Positions 11,760 through 23,363 of a stretch of 39,893 bases of DNA are shown piece by piece; position 1 is the first letter of the stretch; each line of letters opens with the position of its first letter. A model generated the notes under the pieces. That model searched no databases. It was not told the DNA's origin and saw only the letters and a program-made list of their open reading frames with translations. Source of the DNA: Corinectria fuckeliana (lineage: Eukaryota > Ascomycota > Sordariomycetes > Hypocreales > Nectriaceae); NCBI GenBank assembly GCA_019137255.1, contig WPDH01000078.1:1-39893 (forward strand), in the 5' to 3' direction. The position numbers and the translations under genes are program-made.

Positions 11760-11853
11760 TGGCGACACTTGGTGTGAGGGCAAAAGTGCGAGCGGTCGCT
11801 AGGTGGACTGGTTCACGGTCTAAGCTGTGAGCAGCAGATCCTCTACTGTGGGT

Positions 11854-11944
11854 GCTTTCATCCCATCCCCCCATGAGAGTTCCGCTATTACGTGCAACCG
11901 CGGTGATAGCGGAACCCTTAGGGGGGGGGGGGTGAGATGAAAGC
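11854..11944. repeat. 91-nt long imperfect palindrome (hairpin or MITE-like) downstream of the OPT gene
   Basis: Nested inverted repeats lie about 95 nt after the OPT stop codon. The outer arms are GCTTTCATCCCATCCCCCC at 11854-11872 and its near-complement at 11926-11944 (two mismatches in 19). The inner arms TTCCGCTAT at 11880-11888 and ATAGCGGAA at 11906-11914 are perfect, with a 17-nt loop. The 3' outer arm includes a run of 12 G at 11921-11932. It may be a 3' UTR hairpin of the OPT transcript or a tiny non-autonomous element. Confidence 0.6.
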
Positions 11945-12114
11945 TTCCTTGGTCCCCGTTATGCTTGAATGAGTGGGTCTTTATATGTACTTTCGTAACT
12001 GTACGTTGAGTGGGAGTAGTAGTTGAAGGGATATTCGAAAAATGTTGTGTAGTTTCCTGGCTACTGAGTTTAGTGACGTAGGTAGAGAACAGCACTAGTC
12101 GTGTCGACTTCTTT

Positions 12115-13075
12115 GTCGGCACCGGCTGCAGCCCCCTCGAAGGAGGTGACGAGTCGCTCGGGGACCTTTGGCGGTGTCACAACCCGGGCTTGTGATGACT
12201 GTATCTCTGTCATTAGTCCGGTGGCCTATTCGTTGGCCTTCTCCGGATGCTCAAGAACACCCCCAGCGATTCCACCAAGCCGACGTCTCCAAGTCTCTTG
12301 ACAAGCTTGCTCCTCGACGCCCGGGGCTATTGACTCTGCAGCTGTCCTGTGTTACTACAAACTTATTGATTCCGCACATTGACTTCGCTAATGAGGCGAT
12401 GGACCCCTTCATCAGAATTGTTGGTAGCCTTGTCCTGCTCACGCTAGTACTGATCTAGGGGTTCAACATGACGGACCAAGACACCACCAATGTCAGTCTC
12501 GTGGAGCCGCAGCAGACAGACTACGGTGTCTACCGCGTCTACCGCCATCAGATTGCCGCCCAGACATTTCCTCTCACCGTGTTTCCTTACAGCCAGGCGC
12601 TCCGTCTCCAACGGCTCTTCTTCTCGCCTCTCAACAGATCGTTGCCAGAGGTGATGGCGCTGTTCGGTTCAGAGTCCTGGCCGTTTCCGGCAGCAGGTGA
12701 TGAAGCCCCTCTCTCTCACCCTGAAATGCTCAGATGAGCCAAGGTCGTGTTGGAGAGGGCGTGTGCGGCCGAGTATCATGGGCTTTCCCCCGCAGATTAC
12801 GTAGCCATCACCCGTTCCTCCATCTTCTCGCTCGACTTCTCCAAGGCGGCATACGACCCCAGCATGCAAGAAGATGCCTACATGCGAAAGACAGGAGAGT
12901 TATGCACTGGCCAGTACTGGGGCTACGAGGCGGCCGACGGACAGACGGCAGACTAGTTCCTGCTGCCCGAGGCAAAAGAGCAGGGGCTGCTGTTCTTTGT
13001 GGCCTAGCTACTCCGCCGGGCGGACATAACGGTCGAGCAACTACTGGAGCTTCTTAGGGCGAGACTTTTCTAGAA
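12115..13075 (+). pseudogene. Relic of a Tc toxin subunit A/VRP1-like gene
   Basis: Fragments in order resemble the N-terminal third of Tc-toxin A-subunit-like proteins with a VRP1 (Salmonella virulence plasmid 28.1 kDa A) domain, which occur in bacteria and in some fungi. A CDDCISVISPVAY segment (about 12192-12230) is followed by a change of frame. Then come ARRPxLLTLQLSC-like and IPHIDFANEAM segments (12320-12400), FPLTVFPYSQAL (about 12570), a GLSPADYVAI block (about 12780) and a YWGYEA motif (about 12915), ending with VEQLLELLRARLF. The frame that begins near 12468 contains in-frame stops at 12735-12737, 12954-12956 and 13005-13007. No pore-forming, receptor-binding or C-terminal part follows; a transposase relic begins within about 15 bases. 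The copy is therefore dead and truncated. It could descend from horizontal transfer, but that is inference. Confidence 0.75.
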
Positions 13076-13083
13076 CTAGCTTG

Positions 13084-13577
13084 TGCTTAATGCAGGCTGA
13101 CGATTCCAACGGAACGAAATGGTGGCATTGCCAGCCCCGCTTCGACAAGAAAAGAGACCATTCTTCGGGTGGATCGTCCAATGTCGTTAATCATTTGCGC
13201 AAGGAGCACAATATGATGATCTCTGTCAGGCAAGGGATCAAGCGGGAAGTGACGCAAAATCGCCTTGGAGACATGACTGCCTTCTTGGCTACTGAATTTC
13301 TAGTCTCCGCCAAGAAACGCACAGTGACGGCAGAGGCAGATGCGCTAGCCATTATTACCTATGCACACCATGCATTAATTAAAGGAGAAAGAAAAGGTGC
13401 GTTATATGGTTCTACAAGCCACTAAGCGCAAATTGTACTGCTGCTACACGGTAGCTCGAAGCCTCTCGTTTGCTCATGTTGATCAGCCTGCCTTTCTTAA
13501 CTTCATCCGGTATATTCCAAGGAAGGCTTATATAAAACCAAATAATAATCCGGTACAATCGTCCGGCTGCAGATGAC
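13084..13577 (+). mobile_element. hAT-type transposase relic (BED zinc finger and start of the catalytic domain)
   Basis: The first part encodes a degenerate BED-type zinc finger, TKWWHCQPR...NVVNHLRKEHN, in which the second Cys of the C-x2-C pair reads as Arg. It ends at a stop near 13425. In another frame, about 13400-13577, ARSLSFAHVDQPAFLNFIRYI resembles the segment that follows the linker in hAT transposases, where a short 'preferred-victim' helix precedes the RNase-H-like core. A frameshift, or possibly an intron at GTGCGT, separates the two parts. No catalytic D-D-E core or terminal inverted repeat was identified, so this is a fragment. It sits directly downstream of the Tc-like relic and may have contributed to its truncation. 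Confidence 0.6.
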
Positions 13578-13824
13578 TTCCTTCAATTGTGCTACAGGGT
13601 TTACGACTAAGATTGTTGCAAGACAATGTCTTAGCAGACTGGTAAGCCAATGTGACAACATAAAATTAGTATCGTTTCGAAAAGTCTTGGTGCATCAAGA
13701 GTAACTAGGGTGAGAGGGCGTGTAAAGTTTTAAAGAGTCAAGAGATAACAACACTAAGTTCCTACTTACATGACTACTATAATAGCTCTTTAGAATAGCT
13801 GCATTTACCTAATAATATCCTAAA
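13578..13824. other. AT-richer spacer
   Basis: This short interval between the hAT relic and the end of the HET pseudogene has raised AT content from about 13650 to 13845. No gene or repeat is recognised in it. Confidence 0.4.
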
Positions 13825-15799
13825 TTATCGTAATAATAAACATCTCTGCCACAGTGTTGAAAAAGACACGACCTTGGGCTTAGTGTAATCAATATAAACA
13901 TCATCCTCAAAGATGTCACCAACAGGCAACTCGTAGACACTAATTCTCCTAAACTCTGCCTCATGCTCAGTCAATCGAAGAACCAGACCATGTGCACTGT
14001 ACTTTGCGCCCATGCGTGCACCGGGATCGATGATTCGGAGGCACCACACTGGTTCACCTGCGTCGATTGGATCCTGCTGGTCCAGGTGTGCCCGCCCTTT
14101 ACAGCGATCTGAACCGCAAACTGGGGTCGCGTTGAACAAGCCCCAAGTACCTGATTCATGGTCGCTTGATCTCTGCCATGCGTGGGGCAACGGCTTGAAC
14201 CGAGCAGCCTTCAGATATCCCCGGACCTTGATGTACCCCCCGCTGACTGCGCCGTATGGTTTCTGTGAAATCAGCGTAACATCTGCATCGAGTATCTCGA
14301 TATGGTAGTCCTCATCGTATTCCATTGGTAGTCGTAACAGACGCCTCCGTTTACCGATGCTCGTAGCCTGTCGACCTCGTCATCTTGTCTCGCCTATACC
14401 AAAGAAGGTCCCGAGCTAGATCAGATCGCCAGAGTCCAGCTAGATAAAAGTCTCCGGAACGAGATTGGAAATAGCTTGCTAATCCAGAGCGAGCGGGGAG
14501 CTTATCGGAGACATATCTGAGCTGACGGCTCGTGTACTCCAAAACCATTTCTCCAAGTCGTAGATAAATCCACAACATCAGCATGAACACCTAGCTCTAC
14601 CTTGATTGTCTTCATGCGTTCATCGTCGAGCCGTCGTTATTTGGTCCCCGTCTGTCTTCCCTGAGAGTACAATCCTGACATTTCCAGAGCATTTGGCGTT
14701 GTGAGCGATCCATGGTGTAATGATAAGGGATTACTCGCTTAGAGAGTAGTTGTTCCTGCAAGCACCAGGCCCTGCCGTTGATAATATCATTTACCGGCTG
14801 GAACTAAGGATATATGACTTGCATTGTGCCCCTGTCGGTGCTGGAGTAGTTGAGATCGCAAGAGAGCATGCCGGAGGGGTTAGCGCTGACGAGCATGCCT
14901 TCGGTGCGATTTTGTGCCGACATCATAGACAACGTGAGAACGGACGATTGATATACCTGATCCATACTCGCGGCCTCAGTGACCCAATCCTCGTCGTCAT
15001 CTTGGATAATGCAGAGAGTCAATCCATAGATATTGATATCCAAGGGCTCTTGTAAGAGTAATGGTGTCTTGAAAAGTTCGAGGGGGATCTGAAAACGGGA
15101 TTCCTGTTCTTCTCTGCTATAGCGTTGCCTTCGTCGTACGCAACGGAACAATGACTAAGTGTCACGTACGGGCCAATGCCGCCTTCAAAGTGCAGATGGA
15201 CCGGGTGGTCCGGTGCTACAGGGGGGGTCCCAACGTTGATGACACGGGTTGGCAATGTTGAATTTGTGCTACCGCGACAATCCGGGTGCGTTTTAGTGCA
15301 GTTGATGAGTCACTTCTTGAGCAATGAGATGCAATCAACTAACATTGGATCTAGAACCGTTGGGCGACCAGGAATCACCCGACTTGCCTCGCTCCCTGTC
15401 TATCGTTAAGCATTGAGATCCTGAAATGGGGCAAACAGGCTGGGAATACTAACCTAAAGGGGATGATAACCCAAGATGGATTTCTTGATTAAAGCATCCG
15501 AATAGAAAACGGATATGGTCTAGTTCCCTGACATTTGTGACGTGCTACGTACGCGTGAAACCCAGTTTCAGTTGCCAAGGAAGAGATTTCTCGAGATCCT
15601 CTTGATGGGCTCTGTATTCGAACTCATCAAGGCAACGACAGGCTGCCTTCATCAGGACGATGCATAGCTCGCATTCCACTGCTAGTGACAGCTCCAAGGT
15701 CTGCCAATCCTGGGGATGCTGAAATCCGAGTCGACTTCCCAGCCGTTCAAACAAGATTTGTAAACATTTCTCGCATAAAAAAGCTAGAGTTCGGTCCAT
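13825..15799 (-). pseudogene. Heterokaryon incompatibility (HET-domain) protein gene, decayed
   Basis: A HET-domain protein can be read in order on the minus strand. An ATG at 15799 begins an exon with the usual CEKC...CELC N-terminal cysteine pairs, followed by a donor-like GTACGT near 15547. LPTRVINVG and PYVTLSHC (about 15255-15140) match HET blocks 1-2, LCIIQDDDEDW (about 15000) the central block, then EYTSRQLRYVSDKLPA (about 14530) and a long C-terminal segment at 14325-13825. Breaks are clear. A TGA at 15312-15310 replaces the expected Trp before LINC. The frame changes just after the SHC motif, losing the following Trp-Gly. The usual WSWAS motif is missing where the frame changes near 14345. 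HET proteins trigger cell death on non-self fusion; this copy should be inactive. Introns could explain some frame changes but not the stop or the missing motifs. Confidence 0.8.
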
Positions 15800-17156
15800 G
15801 AATTTCGGTGAGAGACCTGGACGAGTTGAGGTAAATGACAGAGCAGGTTGGGCTGATTAGTATTGGGTTTTATTGCATTAAATAATACCTTGACTTGTTG
15901 GTAGGAATTCCTGGGTCGTGAAAGAGCCAACTCTGCTCGTGTTTAATAGGAGATCAAAAGTTGTGGAGGTTTTGCTAACATACGCTGGCCCGGAACAATC
16001 TTCAGGCGGGTTTGAAGCCTTGTATAGCCCGAGTAATCCAGCTTGCATGGGTTGGTTGTTTAAACCGGATGTAGGACATGGTGATGGTTGCCTCTTGTCT
16101 TCACGGTCACAGGCCCAGATGCAAGCCCGTAAAGCACGTCTCGATATCGTGGAGTGTTCTCATTTGTTCTGGAGCTGTAGCCAAGCCTAAGCCATGATTT
16201 CTGTAACTTGCAGATACGAGGTAAAGTGCAATATGCCTTCTGTTGGTGCATGTGTGTCTACGTGTCTTATAGCTTTCGACCAAAGCTACAGTAGCAAGCG
16301 AACACGGTAACCAACCAATGAAACATCCGTAGCAAATGCTGCTGGGGGGCGGAGGGTGGGGGAACAGTTCATCCACCTGACTTTCATGCCTTGGCCTTCT
16401 TATCTGCAAGCATTTCGATAAGCTGCCGGATCACATGGAATTTCGGGTAGAATCACACCACTTGAAGTATGCTGAAAGTGCAAAGAGATACGACGACGGC
16501 CAATAACAGCTTTACGTGGCTTCTGCTAGTTATATGAGATAAAGGGTATGGCTGAATGCATTGCAGCCTGGAAGACTGCTTGACGGCCTCATTCTACCCG
16601 ACTACGACATTGGATGTTACGTTGGCCCCGAGTTGAAATGCTAGTGAAGAGGTCGCGTATCTATCTACCTGTGTGCTGATGAATCCTTGCTGAACGTCAC
16701 TGATCCCCGAGCATCAGCTTCTCAGTACCCTGAGAACTCGAGTGAGGTCTGAGTCCCGCCATAATAGCTGGACGATTTGGCCTCGAGTCCTTGATTCAAG
16801 ATCCAAAGGAACTTCGTCTGGCGGTAGTCATCAATCAAGAGCCACGACAAGCCGGCATCGATGACATGGCTTTCTCAACCCAGGTGCTGATGGCCATGGT
16901 TCTTCCGGGACTTTCCTACAGAAGGAAAGCAACATGACAAGCACTCCCGGTAGCAAGCCATTCTTCTCACTGGATAATGACCGTTGTACTGGCATAATCG
17001 ATCAGGAGGCGTTGGAGCTGGGCGAGCCCTTAAAGTATTCGGCCCCGCTCGATTCCTTTCAGCCAAGCCTTTCAATTGATTAGCACCCGTAACGGAAGAC
17101 GTATAGTGAGTGTCCTGTAAAAGCAAGCGCCTTCGTACATTTATTAAAACTATTAA
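15800..17156. other. 1.36 kb intergenic region, nothing recognised
   Basis: This is the interval between the start of the HET pseudogene and the stop of the glycosyltransferase gene. Short frames on both strands show no family motif, and no RNA gene or repeat was seen. Confidence 0.4.
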
Positions 17157-18559
17157 TTAAAACGCCGGCCCATCAGCCATAAGCTTGTCCTCTGTAGTGT
17201 AGAAGGAATCCTTATCGTTGAGAAACTGCTTGTGGAATGTCTCCAGAAGGACACCGGGAAACACGGCGCCGACAGCCAGGACGAGCCTATCCTCCTTGCC
17301 CAGCCAAACATGCTTGATAAACTGACCATTACAGCCCGAGTTGCTCTCCGGGAAGCCGTTAGCCTCGGTGCAAGGCAGTTCTAGGATATCGTTGGGGTAG
17401 TCGTAGCGAATAAAGGTGCCGAAACCACCCTGATCGGTAGGCTGCCAGCCCTTGCGATTTCGGAACTCGACGCAATCGGGGTACTTGCCGCCCTCGTTGG
17501 GGCAGTCATCCCAGTCCTTGAACATCTCGTACGTCTTGTTGTTGTTCTGCATAATCATGAAGCCGGTGTTCAGGAGCAGGTTGCCAGACCTGTCCCGATT
17601 GTGTTGGGTATCGGGATCAACAGGAAGGGCAAGGGAGTTGTTGAGGGGTGAGATGCTCCAATAATTCATGAGCCACTCAAGGGGAAGGTCCAAGTGGTTG
17701 AACATGGCATCTGAATCAATAAAGACACAGACATCATGCTTCTTAAGAATCTTGGACAGAACTGATGGCTTTTTCCACGAATCGCGGCGGTCTGAATAGG
17801 TGTTGATTTTGACGTAATAATAGTCGTAGCCGTGAATTTTGGCTACCAAGTTATTAGTACGAGAAACGATTGACCAAACAGCACAAAAGAAGAACTTACA
17901 ATAGACCCAGTGGTTCAGAGTGCCCCCAGATGGACCGTGGACTTCTTCGCTGCGATTCCAGGTCATACTCTCAGACCAGAGCTGGCCGGGTTTATCGAAA
18001 CTACGGCTTTCAAGGTCGACGATGCATAGCCGCTTGCCAAGAGACTCAGTCCAATATGGCTTGTCCGAAGGGATCTTGGAGGGCCAGTGACCATAGGAGG
18101 CGTATTCGGGAGAGTCTGGCTTGACGGCGGGGAATACCCATTGCTCGGGACGGAAGACATCGAGGTTTGCGGTAGCAGGAGCAGAAGCCGACTCGGGCTC
18201 TTCGGGATGGTTCGTCGGCGCGTTTAAGGGCTCGTCGGGGTTGTTTGTCGAGGTGGCCGAAAGATCCTCGGGCTTCTTCGTCGGTACGTTGGCGGCCTTG
18301 TCGGCTGCAGAAGTGGCAGCGGCAGGCTCCTTCTCCGGGACGAATGGCACGAAATCAGAGCTGCGTGGGAGAAGTCAGAAAGGTTCATTCAATTGCGAAG
18401 TTGGGCAGGAGTCGTAGCGGCAAGGAAGAGGACTCACCTCTCGTTGGCCGAGGATGTGGGTGATGTCGCACTCAAATGGAAATGCGCCAGGCCCATCAAG
18501 ATGGTGAAGAAAACAGCGGCGGCCAGGAGCGCGGCCCTGTTGGAGCGAACGAAGCTCAT
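17157..18559 (-). CDS. GT34-like (GMA12/MNN10-type) glycosyltransferase, type II membrane protein, 422 aa, three exons
   Basis: Exons are 18559-18438, 18360-17900 and 17842-17157, with introns of 77 and 57 nt (GTGAGT...CAG; GTAAGT...ACTAATAAC...TAG). The total is an exact multiple of three. The first exon supplies a short basic N-terminus and a hydrophobic anchor (about residues 9-27), typical of Golgi type II enzymes. Next is a low-complexity Pro/Thr/Glu stem (about 45-105) with degenerate T-N-x-P-[DE]-E-P units. The catalytic domain contains KIHGYDYYYVKI, the metal-binding DSD (237-239) within FIDSDAMF, LNTGFMIMQN, and TDQGGFGTF with C-terminal cysteines. This fits the alpha-galactosyl/mannosyl-transferase family that elongates N- or O-glycans in the Golgi lumen. 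The acceptor is unknown. Without the first exon the membrane anchor would be missed. Confidence 0.87.
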
Positions 18560-21500
18560 TTTCGGTATTTTTCAAATGTCCAAAGTCATAGAAGAAGAGG
18601 TGAAAAGAACGAATGGCGGGACGACTCGGCGGTGGGGGATAGATGGTTCGGGGGGTAAGGAATGTAGACTCGGCTCGGCTCAATCCGGAGAACGGCCCAG
18701 AAGCAGTCCAAAGCGCCCAAATTGATGACGTCCAAGTTTATGACGCCCAAGGTGGCCAGGGCAGAAGAAAACAGTCCTGGGGAGAGAAAAGGATAGAACG
18801 ATTCTCAAAAGAACGAAACGCTAACAATGGCAAAGCAGGCGAAGATCAAGGGAAACGGTTTTTTTTTTCTTTCCCGTTGATCATAATTAATACGCGGAAG
18901 CACGCGCACGTGGGGTAAGACTCAGGGGGGGAAGGGGACCAAGGGGGCCAAGTCAGTCAGCTCAGCCCCCCTGAGTGATTATCACACAGTAGCGTCAGCG
19001 GGCTAGCGTGTTGGAAGGATCCAAGAGGGAACAGACGGCTAATGTTTCAAGACGGCTAACAAGAAGATCATGGACGCCACAGGTAGAAGAAGACTAAAGC
19101 ACAGAAAAGGGGTCGAGATTGGTAGAGCTAGAATAACTTCGCAGGCAACAAGCCGAAGCCGAAGCTGAGGCAGCGGCCACGCCATTGGCTTCATCAAAGC
19201 CTCCCTTCTTACCAAGGAGACATGTGGCGGGCTTAGTCTAATGGACCAAGTTTCTATCTATGTGTTCTACCTATGTTTGGCCAAACTGGGGCGGGTCTCA
19301 CCCAACGTTCTGAGCATCACGACTCATGACCCTTCAAACAGGGCGCCTGATTTCTATTGGCTCCATGTCGAGGCCGAAGGAGCGCTCCATGTCACGAAAC
19401 CTCCATGTCACGAAACAAGGATGACTTGATTGAGCACATCCATCCTTCGGTTTGCTGCGCCAAGCCCTCTTTATGGGGCAGATATGCGAGACTTAGTCTA
19501 CATACAGACTAGGGTAGGATAGTACCCCTCTACTCCTTAGTGCCGACGGCTACAGGATCCCTTGATGTACATTCCCTGAAGCAAGCGGGTCGGACTCGGT
19601 AGTTCTGGCTTCAGCTCAACCCACGATCGTGACTAGAGTAAACATTCCTGCAACAGATCTGTGCTTTGAGACGACCGACCGATTAGGTACATATACGGAA
19701 ACTCGGTCGCCATCACCAGATGCCCAGGCCAAGATATGTTACCACCCGCTGGACGGTGTGAGTGGGGTTTCTTCTGCTGGCTGACTGGGCTGTGGGCTAC
19801 TATGGATGAAAGGGCGGCGCAGTGGACTCAGCAGGGGCGGGGGTCTAGCCAATTGATGCAATAAACAATAGATGAGATACAATTTGCCGACCTAATTTAC
19901 GCGGTACATAAGCCAAGTACCTAGAAGTCTTCACTTGTACAGTAGGTATTACAGGGGCTATCCGGGTACAGTAGCTCGGTCTCTCATAATAAGTAAGGGT
20001 CTTTCGTGATCACCGTGGGGTATGGACCTCTTTCATTTCTCTTTTGCCATTCAGCCTTGCCTTCGTTATGGCTAGCGATTACGTTACATAATCAACCCTT
20101 AACTCGTTGAACAATAGTTCCGAGGCACAAGATCCATTATAACCCAGTACAGCCGGATTCTCGTGAGCGTTCACCTGGAAGTGGACGATCATTCACAAGC
20201 GCGGGACTAAGTCTTGAAAGACTACGGGACCGGAAAGTGGGACGCTCAGCTGGATGGGTTCCTCGGGGGAAGGTTTCGAAATGATTGATGTATCTAGGCC
20301 TGGTCTCCACGATGGTGTCAATAGACTAAAACAAATCTGCGACGAGCAATCTACCGAACACAGACCCAGCCTCGCTCTGCGATTCCATCACACGTCAGGA
20401 TTGCGGAATGCGAGTAAGTCGTAGCATAACGCCTATCAAACTAAAACATGCCACTCTTTCTGGAAGCTAACCTCTCGTCCCCCCATTCTTAAGCGCTTGC
20501 CGTGGGTGTCAGTGTCAGTGTGCATTTATGAAGCTCCTTGCGCGGCCGGCCAAAGGTGCCAGTCAAGTGGTATTGTCATGCTCCGGGGGCTGGGTGCCGA
20601 GGCTAAGATTAGGCGGCGGGCAATTGCTCCCGTTCAGCCTCACGTCGAAATATGCCATCAAGGCTGCTGCTAAACATCCCTTGTGCTACATCGCTCAATC
20701 TGCAGCGTGTCCTGTCTGACACTCCTAAAGACCTTGCCGCTCGCAGGCCGCTAGAGGGGGGGGGGGGGGCATAACGGACGACTGTCTCATTGTGTTTCAC
20801 TAGGCGATTGCTGATTCCTCAAGGATTCCTCACTTGCTGCTCACCATAGTGACCCACCTACGCTGTTACGCAGATACGCTTGCAGCTTGTTCGAGCCCTG
20901 CCCCGGCTAAGAAGCTATCAGACGTTATTATCCTAATGCAGGTTTATGCATAATCAGCCGACAACGGTTGATGGTGTGGTGTTAGGGCGCGGGAACAATT
21001 GCAGATCAGCTAATTATAGTAGATTTGCCTAGCTGGTAGTAAATGCTGCTCAACGGCGCAGGCGGCTATTTTCGTCAATGATGGCAACATAGCGAACTCG
21101 ACTGTATTTTAATGCCGTCAGCTAGTCACTCTGGCCTCGCGGTATCAGGGTTGCTTGTTAACCAACCGAGGCACAGCTTCTGTTGCACATCTCCAGATCA
21201 ACATGATGGTATTAACGGCTCCTTGAGGTCAAGTGCTAAGCAGACAGAACGAGTCAACTCTATGTAGATACCAGCACGAAGGTTGGGATCGACCATTTGC
21301 AAGCTGCCATGCCTGCTCTGGCAAGCAGGATGATGAGGCCTTGGCATGGTGATCTTTTGACTAGCGTAGTTATATCCTAGGATCAATCCGCCATCGATAT
21401 ATAATTTATTCAAGACCAGCCGAACGGTGAGGATGCAAGTGGTCTTATGAGTGCGGCAAAGGTGCATATATCATGGGTGTCATTCTTGTTGCTCAGTCGC

Positions 21501-21939
21501 CTTACACCTATATATGAGGTACTGTAGTGAGCGATCGGTCAATTGGCCCCAGTTACAACTCCGCTCCCATTGTTGATGACGAGTGGACGACCGACTCTAT
21601 CAGTGGGAGTCACAGGATACCATATTATTAAAGCTTAGCCGTCCTTGGAAGGCACAAGAGCATGCCAAATGAAGGTGACCTGGTCTATTTATTTTTCTCA
21701 AAGTCCTAACATCGACGGGGAACTGGTCTGTTTGACTACTTCATGAAAGAAATTCTAAGCCATCCTTTCATACACACATTTGATTGTATCTAACATGGGA
21801 TTTCCTAGCTTTTGTCGGAACTCCTTAGACTCAACTATCGCTTACTCTCATGCTCAAACATTGACTCCAATATCAAGACATCTGGCAACAGCTGTGCGAC
21901 AACCTAGGATCTAACCATCCTTTGCCGAAAGCAGACCTC
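18560..21939. other. 3.4 kb gene-poor region
   Basis: No protein gene, tRNA or rRNA could be supported between the divergently oriented upstream side of the glycosyltransferase gene and the 3' end of the epoxide hydrolase gene. Composition is ordinary, not RIP-like. A run of 14 G lies at 20756-20769. The first 400-500 bases probably contain the glycosyltransferase promoter and 5' UTR. Long non-coding transcription cannot be judged from the sequence. Confidence 0.45.
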
Positions 21940-23268
21940 TCACAATTTGGACTGTACACTCCTGACAGCACTGTAGGCACCCCCTCCCTCGCCAAACATG
22001 CTCCTCAGGTCGTCAGCCAGCTCTTTTGGCCTCTCATGCGCCGCAAAATGACCGCCGTCGGGGTGTACCTTCTCGAACACGACGCGGCCCAAGGTTCTGC
22101 CCCATGTCAGCGGCGGTACAACTATATCTTTCGGAAAATAAGACAGTCCCAGTGGAACGCCGGAAACATAATCGGACTCTCCCCTTGTCACTTGATCAAC
22201 CTTGGCGTGTTTATTTTCGTAGTAGATTCGGACATTGGCAGCCGGTCCGGCTGTCGAGAACTGATATATGGAAACCCAGGTCAGGATTTCGTCGTCAGTC
22301 CAAGGATAGTCATCCGTCCAGTCATGCAGCTTCTCGTAGATCCATGCCAGCAATGCTACGGGGGAGTCGGCGAGAGCAAACCCCAGCGTCGATGGCTTGG
22401 TGCTTTGTTCCAGGTTGTATCCGAAGCCCTGGGCGTGGAACCAGTCCGTCCGAGCTTGTCCGGCCTTCTCATGGTCTGCATACGGCAGAAGAGCATGCTT
22501 CAGGTACTGCCAGGGAGTTTTGGAAATTGAAGGCGGGCTCGTGACGCGGACGAAGTTTAGGTGTGAAGCCAGGCAACTCTCGGGGAAATGGATGCCCATG
22601 AGACGAGTGATGATGAAGCCCCAGTCTCCGCCTTGAGTAACTAGCTGGAGGTTAGATGGCGAGTATCATTGTTCTTCAGTAGTGCAATGCATACCATATT
22701 TATCATACCCAAGATTCAGCATGACCTTGTGCATCGACTCGGCATACTGCGGGATGCTGAACCCCTTCTTTGTTACTCCGTCGGAAAAGCCGAAATTGGG
22801 CAGCGACGGAGCCACAACATGGAAAGAAGGTCCATCCTGGGGTTCCGTGAGGAGTGGAATAATTTTGAGGGCCTCGAGGAAGCTTCCTGGCCCTTAGTGA
22901 AGAAGTCAGCACCGAGCTGTACTCAATCCGGTTCAGTACTCACAGCCATGACAAAACAGCAAAGGGATGCTGTCGGGCTTGCTGCTCTTCTGGTGCAGGA
23001 CGTGGACCTGAAGATGCCCAAAGCCTTCCACAGCGACTTTGGTCGTGAACTGGGGCGACTCGTTCAGCTTTGCTTCCTGGGCGCGCCAGTCAAAGCCGTC
23101 CTTCCAGTACTTTGCGAGACGCTTCACGTCGCTTCGTGGAGCGCCGTAGTTCCAATCGTCGGAGAAGTCGACCTCGTCTGGAAACGTCGCGACTGCCAGC
23201 TTCTTTTTGAGCGTGTCAATTTCCGAGTCTGGCACATTGATCTTGAAGGGCTGAACGAGAGCAGACAT
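21940..23268 (-). CDS. Epoxide hydrolase (alpha/beta hydrolase, microsomal-type), 407 aa, three exons
   Basis: Exons are 23268-22944, 22892-22695 and 22640-21940, with introns of 51 and 54 nt that split the codons for Trp109 and Val175. The coding total is an exact multiple of three. The N-terminal EHN-type domain begins with the family pattern PFKINVPDSEIDTLKKKLA. The catalytic domain has the oxyanion motif HGWPG (107-111), the nucleophile Asp180 in GGDWG, a candidate charge-relay Asp346 in YFPKD, and His372 in GGHFAA. This spacing parallels the Asp-Asp-His triad of Aspergillus niger epoxide hydrolase. The enzyme adds water to epoxides, giving trans-diols, in detoxification or specialised metabolism. 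No N-terminal membrane anchor is visible, so a soluble enzyme is likely. All key residues are present. Confidence 0.94.
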
Positions 23269-23363
23269 TGTGGAGAGGATGGGTTGTGCAGCTAAGTGAT
23301 GGATGTACTTCGTACGTGACGATGTCAAGTTACTGCAGTTGTGATGCGATGCGTCTATCAGCT

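Noticed and set aside
15918..16190. 90-residue plus-strand frame
   Set aside because: It has no family motif, no intron or promoter context, and its length is expected by chance in this composition.
20885..20915. tRNA-like T-arm motif (TTGTTCGAGCCCTG)
   Set aside because: The flanking bases do not form a T-stem, and no D-arm, anticodon arm or acceptor pairing was found upstream.
21922..22530. 202-residue plus-strand frame opposite the epoxide hydrolase gene
   Set aside because: It is antisense to the conserved third exon of the epoxide hydrolase and is explained by codon bias on the coding strand.
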